Of a stretch of 64,000 nt of DNA, positions 56,805-64,000 are shown piece by piece (the first letter of the stretch is position 1; the number at the start of each line of letters is the position of its first letter). Source of the stretch: Labia minor (lineage: Eukaryota; Arthropoda; Insecta; Dermaptera; Spongiphoridae); assembly GCA_963082975.1 (NCBI GenBank), contig OY720344.1:69778546-69842545 (forward strand), in the 5' to 3' direction. Position numbers and translations under genes: made by a program. The notes beneath the pieces were generated by a model, which worked only from the letters and a program-made list of their open reading frames with translations, had not been told where the DNA came from and did no database searches.

Positions 56805-59800
56805 TTAAACACTTGATGCTTTATAAAGTAAAATAGGCCAATAGGTAATTACAAATAATAAAAATAAAATTGGAAAAATAGAACGAGATTTTCTGTCAAT
56901 TTCATGCCATAATATTCTTTCAATTCCTGTTTTTCTGTCAATCCAGGAAAGACGAATTAAACGTCGATCACGGAGTCTTGCTAAACTGCTCCTTCTCCTT
57001 GTCGTCGTAGTTGCTGAAAGTCCTGTAGGATTACCAGAAGATGACATTGTTGTCGTTGTTGTTGTACTTGAAGAAGAAGGAGTTGTTTTTACCGTAAGAT
57101 CTTTCCAACCACCTAAATATAACTTTCGATCTGTTGGTTGGATTCGCTGTTCAAGAAAAAAATTTTATTTTTTAAAAAAATAAATACATATTGTTATTTA
57201 GACTATTTAAAATATTTATTTTTATGTAAATATTGATTTTAAAAAAATAATAATTGAACTTATTTTGTTTTAATAATAAATATTTTATATAAATATGATT
57301 CAATTTATTTATCTACTATAAAAACTGACGAATTGCAAAGCAATCTACTGTTAAATCTCTCTTTTTAACTATTTATTTTTCACAAAATCACATAAATAGG
57401 CTTCTAAATCAGTGATTGCTTGTATTTTATAATTTAAACTTGAAGAAAAAAAAATGAGTAATCAATTGATTTTGAGTAGTAATAGGACAAGCGCTTTATT
57501 TTTTAAATGAAATTTTTAGAATAAAATCCAATAGGTTAAATTTATAAATGTGATATGGGCCACCATTACTCACCAATGGAATAATTTTTGGAATTCTTGG
57601 AGGTGGCATTTTATCTGCTTTTGCTAATTCATGCCTGACCAATAAAACTTTAACTACAACAAATTCTCCTAAAGCAGCAAAAACAAATACCATACAACCA
57701 GCCATCCATAAATCCATAGCCTGAAAAATAAAATACTTATAGAAATTATCTTATTTAATTTTACAGAATTTAGTAATGAAAAAACTAAAACTAAAGAACT
57801 CTAATTAGGATAAAATCAATTTAAAAGAAAATATTGTTGCAATAATCTAATTATATTGTATTATTATATTGTGTAACTAACTTCAATATGAAATATTAAT
57901 TATTATAATATATTGTTTGTTAAAAATCTAATAGATTATTGTTACAACTCTTCAAATTGGGTTTTTATTGGACTCCTTGAATATAACATTAGGTATATAT
58001 GCTATATAATAAATTAATTGCTAAAATCAATTCCTATTAATTTTAAGATTCACAGAGTTACACTTCCCCACTAAAAAACAAAATTTTGAAAAATGATCAT
58101 AGACTAATTAATAATAATACTCACTTTAACATAGGCTACAGGAGGGATATCAGATTTGAGTCCAGTAAACATAGTAACTAATGTTAACATTGAAGTGACG
58201 AGTAAAGTCACCCGTCCAGGAATAGCATCCAAACCGATCCAGAAACTGTACCATGAAAGACACACAACCAATGCACTCGGTGCAAAAGTTTGTATCAAAT
58301 GATGTCCAATATGTCTTTCAAAACGAAAGATAGCCACTAAACGCGAGAAATTACCTAAAATATACATAAAAACACAAAATTTAATAAAAAATAGAATCAA
58401 CCATTGATATTTTGGAGGAATTTATTTGTTATTCTTAAAATATTTGAATATCTGCACATTGTTAAATAAATGACATAGTTTACCATATATATTAATTTAT
58501 TACATTTCAAAATATTTTTTAAATATAATATTTTTCGCGCAAACTTCTTCACTGCCATCTAGCATTCTTTTAAAAAACTAAAACAAGTTATTGTTGCAAT
58601 TTTCTAGAAAATTTAAAATTAAGTATCTGTCCTCGCCATCCACAAACATAATTATTTTATATTATACTAATTTTCTTTATTTATTTTGTTATTACTCCCT
58701 TATTCTTAATGCAATGAAATGGTACTTTGAATAAATCCAATACACTTTCTAAAATAAATGTAAGTTTTTATTTTATTAATTATTAGTGTTTACCATGGTA
58801 TATATGAGCCATTCAGAAACCAAAGCGATTAACTCCCATTATAAACAAACTGAGAAAATGAAGCCCAAAGTTCACAAGATTGTATTAAATTCAGGGTCAT
58901 TGATTACAGAAAAATGTATATTGCATTGCAATATTAACCCCTCAAGCCGGGAACCCGAGTACGTACTCGTGCGACAAAATCTATCGTAACGGTTATATTT
59001 ATATGCACTTCTCTGCCATTTTTAATAATAATTATAATTACACTTTCTATTTTTTCATTGTTTTTTTTTCGAACACACGTTTTTTCAAAGAAAAAACTTT
59101 GTTTTTTCAAAAGTCTTCAAAACTCAATTTCTAGCTAAGCTGATTAAATTTCTTGTATACAAAGAAACATCTTCCCTTGACATCTCTTGAAAATTTCTCA
59201 AATTTTTGTTGAGTAGTTTATGAGATATTAATTATTTTAGGTACGAGTGCAAGAAAGTGCATTTTTCGCTCATTTAATTCCCACCGGAGCTCTGGCATAG
59301 GAAAATTTAATTCCCGGCTTGAGGGGTTAAGATTATCAAGTTCATATGTTGCACTTTACATTACATTACTAGCAAAATTTTAAAAATTGGATTTAATCGG
59401 TTTGGTTTCTGAGTGGCAGAGTGACTCATATATTCCTTAAAGCAGCCTCAACAATAGATAATTGAAAATTTGAAGCTAAATTTCATAATTTAATTTTCAA
59501 TGAACGATTTAAAAAAAAAATTGTACTAAAATACAAGCCCAACCATTATGTTAAAATATTATTTTTTATTTTTGAAATTGTAAAATCAATAATATAAAAA
59601 ATATTTTACAATATCATTTAAGGAATGTTAATCGAGGAAGTTAGATAATTTTTTAATAAAAAAATGGAAGGCGTCTCCAATGGATGACTATGTTCTCATA
59701 AAGATACCATATATAAATATAGTCTATAAATTTATTTGACTTAATTAATTATTCTCTTCAAAGAGTGACGAGTAATGGGGAGAATCCCCCTTCTATTGGT

Positions 59801-62800
59801 GATTGTATAGAAGCATAAAATTAATATATCCAGGTAATTAATTATAAATAAATATACTAATCCTTGAATTTATATAGAATTTTGAATCAATAACTATTTA
59901 CTTAAAATTAATTTTCAAATTATAATTAAATCAATTAATAATTAACTGACTAAATGGCTTATTAACCCTCTTCCTTCTCCTCGTTGCTCAACATTTAAAT
60001 TTGCCTGAGATTTGTCCTTGAAGCGCCCTCGCGACTCCAAACTTTCCCATAAGAATTAAATTGTCTAATTTACCCGATTGATTAATATTAAAACAAAATT
60101 TTACATAATTCACAAAATATTTTTAACTAAATTCTATTACTAATTATCCTTTAAATTTGTATAATTTACCATAATTACATACTTAATTAGCACAAATAAT
60201 TGAATTTATTTATAATTTTAATTTAAAAATTTATATTATAATTCAGATTATAATAAGTCTGTTGAATCATTGAAATATAACGATTTTGATACTTTTTATA
60301 TTTACTTATACTTGTTGATTAATTATTTTTTAATTAAGAAAAAACAAAATTGTTTTCCCATAGATGAACCTATAAATCAATTTGACAGTTAAAAAAACCT
60401 CTACTACGTGTATTTTATTTTCAAGACAAAATATATCGTTAAAATTTTTGTCGTTTATTTAATTATAAATAGCTTTTTACCGACCGACTATAGTAAGGGA
60501 GGTATTGTTTTCACACCAAATTTCACATGTGGAGATTTTTACATATCTCCACGAATCATGCATTTTCTTAACAGAAAAAAGTATTTTTAGCATGATGTCT
60601 GAAATTTGGTATATTTACTTAATGCATCAGTATGATGAATTGATCAACTTTTGGTGCAAATCCGGAAACCGAAAGTGGTAGTATTAGCGATCGATGATAG
60701 GAAGGGAAGGGTTATTTTCACACCAAATTTCACATGAGGAGATTTTTTACATATCACCACGAATCATGTACTTTGTATTGGTTTTATCCTCGAGAAAAAT
60801 CATCTTTATTTTTATTCTATTTATTTTTATAATAAAGATATAATTTTAATTTATTTTTTATAAATTAATATTTAAGTAATTTCATTTGTAATCAAGCTCA
60901 TTATCGAGAAAAAAAATTAAAGATTTTAAGAAAATTTTAAAAACTTAAAAAAAATATTCTCATTATATACCCTAAACCCTAAACTATAATAAGCTACATT
61001 ATATATAAAATAGTGTAACAAATGGACCCCAAGTATCTCCACCTTGTCGTGGTGGTGGCGCTTGTGTGCTCAAGTGAGCCGGAGGACTATGTCGGCGGGA
61101 GCTTCAAGCTCCTGGTAGGGCCACCCAAGCCGAACAGACCAAAGGAGATGAGACAGACTAAGAGAGATCCACCAGTCCTCCAGAGATAGGGGTTCATGAT
61201 CAGGCCAGCAACCTCCCTTGATAAAAAAGCATATGCTCACAGAACCAGAAAGAAGCCTCGGAAATCGATAGATGACACGGTAACGACCTTAGCGCAAACA
61301 CAAATAATGAAATCGGATAGCAACAAACACCTCACATCTAGGGAAAAGAAAAAACAAGCTTGGAAAAACAATATAATAAGGGTCGCAACATGGAATACAA
61401 GATCATGGAACAATAAAGCCCAAGAAGTCATCTTAGAGATAGCTAATAAGAACATTGACTTATCTGAGACAAAAAAGAAAGGTCAAGGGATAATACCCTA
61501 TCAAAACCAAATAATGTTCTTTAGTGGGGTCCCAAAAGAAAATAGAGCCAAGGAGGGTGTTGGATTGATTCTAAAAAGAGAATATGAAAGATCAATAGAA
61601 GAATATAATTTTGTGTCAGAGAGAATTCTAATGGTTTCTCTCAAAATAAAAAATGACATGTTATACATCCTGAGCGTTTACGCCCCCAAGGATTGTAAGC
61701 CTAGAGCAGAAAAAGATATTTTCTACAAAACTCTTCAAGAACAGCTGGACCGAATTCCTGCTAATAAACCTGTACTTAGTTGGAGATTTAAATGCGAGAA
61801 TTGGAAATGAGACCGTTAGCGGCGTAAAACAACGGTTCAACGAAACATGTATTAATGAAAACGGAACCATGTTTACCCAGGACTGCACCGATAATGAACT
61901 AAGAATCAATAACACATTCTTCCAAAATAAGATACAATATAAATGCACATGGCAGAACACCAGAGGCCAAAGTTCAACCATTGATTATGTCGTATCAAAC
62001 AAGAAAATACATTCTTCCCAAATATTGGACGTAATTCAGCAGATATTGGAAGTGACCACAATCTGGTTCTGTGTAAGGTCTTCACATTCAGAAAAACCGA
62101 AGAAAGGAATTCATAGTCGAGAAATAAGGAGCTTCTGGAAGATGAAAGCATCAGGCTACTTTATCAAAATCGTCTGAAAGAAGCAATCAAAATAAATCCA
62201 TCGAATAGAGAGAACGATGTGGAAGACAATTGGCGCTGGCTTAGGTCCAATATCACGAAGGCTGGGAGGGAGGCATTGGGCACAATAAAGTTAAGATTCC
62301 TCCACAGAATAACAATAAAACGCCATGGTTCTGCGAAGAAATATCAGCCCTGGCAGAAACAAAGAGAAAGGCCTTCTTACAATACAAAAGTGTCAGAACA
62401 GCAGACTCGTATAATAGCTATAAAACCGTGAGAAATAATGTCAACCAAAGGATAAGACAAATAAAATGTGACTATTGGGAGGGGTACACTAAAAATCTGG
62501 AAAGAGATTTTTACGGTCAACAAAAGAGAATTTGGAGAATGATCCGAAATCAAAAGAGAGAAACTCTGGAATATATCTCAATTAACAACGGCATACATAA
62601 AAATAAGTGGATTGCCTATTTTACACAACTTTACTCGTGAATCGTAGAGATACCAAAATATCCCGACGATGGCGCCTCACATATTGAATTGAGAGATGCA
62701 GAAATAATAGAATCAATCCAAAAACTAAAAAATCGAAAATCTCCTGGTGAAGATGGCATAACAAATGAGATGATTAAATATGGTGGATCTAAACTCTGGG

Positions 62801-63987
62801 AAGAAATCAACTTATTGATAAAAGGAATATTCACCTCCTGTAAGATACCAGAGGAATGGAAAACCAACATAGTCATTCCAATTTTTAAATTTATGGGGAA
62901 AATTGCAATGAGGTCCCCGGGGAATGGCGGAGACTGCATAATGAGGAATTTCATGACCTCGATGCATCTCCAGATATAGTTAGAATTATCAAATCGAAAA
63001 GGCTGCGATGGGCATAGCACGTGGCTAGATTGGGAGAGGAAAGAATGGCGAAAAATATATTGGTGGGGAGACCGATTGGGAAACGTCCGCTTGGAAGACC
63101 AAGAACGCGGTGAGTGGACAATGTAGGAAGGGACGTGAAAGAGATGGGAGAGGGTATTGATTGGAGGGTTGTGGCTCAGGATAGAGATACTTAGAGAAGT
63201 GTAGTTGCTGCGGCGAAGAACTTTCGAGTTCCGTAGAGCCACAGAGATAGATAGACATTAAATTCATAACTAAAATGCAGCTCTTCACCTTTGCCGCCCC
63301 GGACAAAATGGGTAATTTTCCGCTCTCTATTGATGGCCTTTGAATTTCACATAAGCCCCCTCAAACTGGGTCCTCACTATCACCACCCCTGTTAAATTAT
63401 TTTTATTATTTACTTTGAATTAATTAATATCATTTAATATTTTCACTTAAGAATTTAAAAGAAATGAAACTACACTATTTTCACATTAATAATAGATCTG
63501 ATAGATTAATTACATAAAAAAAACCTCTTGGAAAAATAAATAGTCATCTTCAAAATCAGATATTAAATAAATTACCTGTTGAAAATAAATCCACTATTTC
63601 AGTTCTGTAAATAACTAATATAATTTTTACCTTCTTTTTCTTGGACGTAAGTAATTCCTTGTTCTAAATGCGGCTGTCCTAGATGGTACTGTAGCAGACG
63701 TAATTCTGGATTAAGTATCACTCCTTCAGAACCCCAATAAAATTTTAATTTATGTTTATTATAAGAAACTAAAAAATAAAATCAATATTGAAATTGAAGA
63801 ATTTAGGTTTGAATATAAATATTTTACTTACATGATTCGATGGCAAGCGGACATTTTTGTACATCCATTGGATATAGTTGAAATTCCATTTGACATGCTA
63901 TAATAGCATGCATTCGCGCTGTATACTTAACAGTCTTGTTTCGATAAAGTGTAACCGACAAATACTTATGGGTAAGTTTAGCAATCT
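56805..63987 (-). CDS. Cys-loop ligand-gated chloride channel subunit (3' part of gene)
   Basis: Five exons on the minus strand join in phase: 63832-63987, 63631-63768, 58125-58354, 57574-57720, 56805-57146; the gene continues past the right edge. The first visible exon ends the ligand-binding domain with the signature Cys-loop CQMEFQLYPMDVQKC. M1 is VVCLSWYSFWIGLD. M2 begins IPGRVTLLVTSMLTLV; the PxR motif at its cytoplasmic end indicates an anion channel, with Gly where most have Ala. M3 is LWMAGCMVFVFAALGEFVVV and M4 IFPILFLLFVITYWPILL. The M3-M4 loop is short with a Ser/Thr-rich stretch. The M2-M3 segment (FTGLKSDIPPVAYVKAMDLW) resembles the arthropod pH- or zinc-gated chloride channel group rather than GABA or glutamate receptors; that assignment is from memory of the family and less sure. 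Confidence 0.88.
58938..59326. mobile_element. piggyBac-type MITE
   Basis: Perfect 16-bp TIRs CCCCTCAAGCCGGGAA (58938-58953) and reverse complement (59311-59326), with TTAA directly outside each end (58934-58937, 59327-59330), the piggyBac target. 389 bp, no transposase. GTACGAGTG near the right end is a subterminal inverted match to CGTACTCGTG on the left. Confidence 0.9.
60474..60772 (-). repeat. Dispersed repeat R, copies 2 and 3 (partial)
   Basis: 60474-60681 is the reverse complement of 23311-23540 at roughly 80% visible identity. 60695-60772 repeats its first part (TTATTTTCACACCAAATTTC) a second time. Confidence 0.7.
61196..62185 (+). pseudogene. RTE LINE endonuclease (APE-type), frameshifted
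   Basis: The first frame (to 61810) contains RVATWNTRSW, the metal-binding NIDLSETKK Glu motif, GVGLILK and ILSVYAP. At about 61776 a one-base shift moves the frame into LVGDLNARIGNE (Asp and Asn of the active site), then TWQNTRGQSSTIDYVV and a SDHNLV-like segment. This is the order of apurinic-type LINE endonucleases often annotated as craniofacial development protein 2-like. Confidence 0.85.
62219..62979 (+). pseudogene. RTE LINE linker and RT fingers, broken
   Basis: Reading frames at 62219-62431 and 62428-62640 hold the basic linker (FYGQQKRIWRMIRNQKRE). From about 62644 come ELRDAEIIESIQKLKNRKSPGEDG-type residues with the GEDGITNEMIK motif of RT block 1. A stop at 62638-62640 and the deletion described for the parent element inactivate it. 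Confidence 0.8.
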
Positions 63988-64000
63988 CTAAAAATTATAA

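Larger units (their letters stand above)
61019..63256 (+). mobile_element. RTE-type LINE, internally deleted
   Basis: A 5' region with CTCCACCTTGTCGTGGTGG and an initial frame is followed by an endonuclease, part of an RT, and a 3' end with ACAGAGATAGATAGAC. At about 62895-62905 the RT finger region (EEWKTNIVIPIFK) jumps directly to a distal segment (GNGGDCIMRNF, equivalent to the RRLHNEEF region), so the RT catalytic core is gone. The LINE is antisense to the channel gene and within its intron. Confidence 0.88.
58355..63630. other. 5.3-kb intron of the channel gene
   Basis: Far longer than the gene's other visible introns (63-427 bp). It holds a piggyBac-type MITE, repeat R copies 2 and 3, and the RTE LINE; the remainder is AT-rich without recognisable features. 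Confidence 0.8.

Noticed and set aside
58786..58989. 67-residue plus-strand frame in the channel intron
   Set aside because: It runs into the piggyBac-type MITE end and has no conserved features.

Overview
The window is a stretch of a very AT-rich animal genome, almost certainly an arthropod and probably an insect. The evidence is intron-containing genes with GT-AG splice sites, a Cys-loop anion channel of an arthropod-like type, and a dense load of arthropod-style transposable elements (Helitrons, hAT, Tc1, piggyBac, RTE LINEs, Ty3/gypsy). The species cannot be fixed from the sequence alone.

Three host genes lie together at the right end. A V-ATPase proteolipid (subunit c) gene on the minus strand (47174-49504, three exons) is divergent from a PWP2/UTP1 ribosome-biogenesis gene on the plus strand (50060-55125, 18 exons, about 927 aa). 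They share a 555-bp bidirectional promoter carrying an M-box, a CRE-like site and a CACGTG E-box. Downstream, on the minus strand, is the 3' part of a ligand-gated chloride channel gene (56805-63987, five exons, 5' end outside the window). One of its introns is 5.3 kb and holds a piggyBac-type MITE, an unknown inverted repeat family and an internally deleted RTE LINE.

The left 45 kb is a transposon landscape. In order: the 3' end of a Ty3/gypsy element with a deleted pol (1-931); a non-LTR ORF1 remnant (1014-2113); a Tc1 transposase pseudogene (2189-2905); a tRNA-derived SINE with a 10-bp target duplication (4526-4776); a 3.6-kb hAT element with perfect 15-bp TIRs and 8-bp TSD (5451-9045), itself containing a Helitron fragment and apparently sitting inside another TIR element; a foldback MITE and a 111-bp minisatellite (9229-11973); a multi-exon THAP-domain gene remnant whose exon phases still fit together (12281-13933); a young LTR retrotransposon encoding only Gag (16448-19812); and several Helitron, HINE-like and hAT MITE copies between 20.6 and 42 kb.

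The items most worth a second look are the gag-only LTR element with virtually identical LTRs, the THAP gene built around an inverted repeat that places one exon in each arm, the Helitron group with shared 3' ends, tandem 5' ends and captured LINE tails, and the divergent V-ATPase/PWP2 promoter. Long AT-rich stretches (about 28.1-30.2, 31.8-33.3, 35.6-37.1 and 43-47 kb) hold nothing else I can support.
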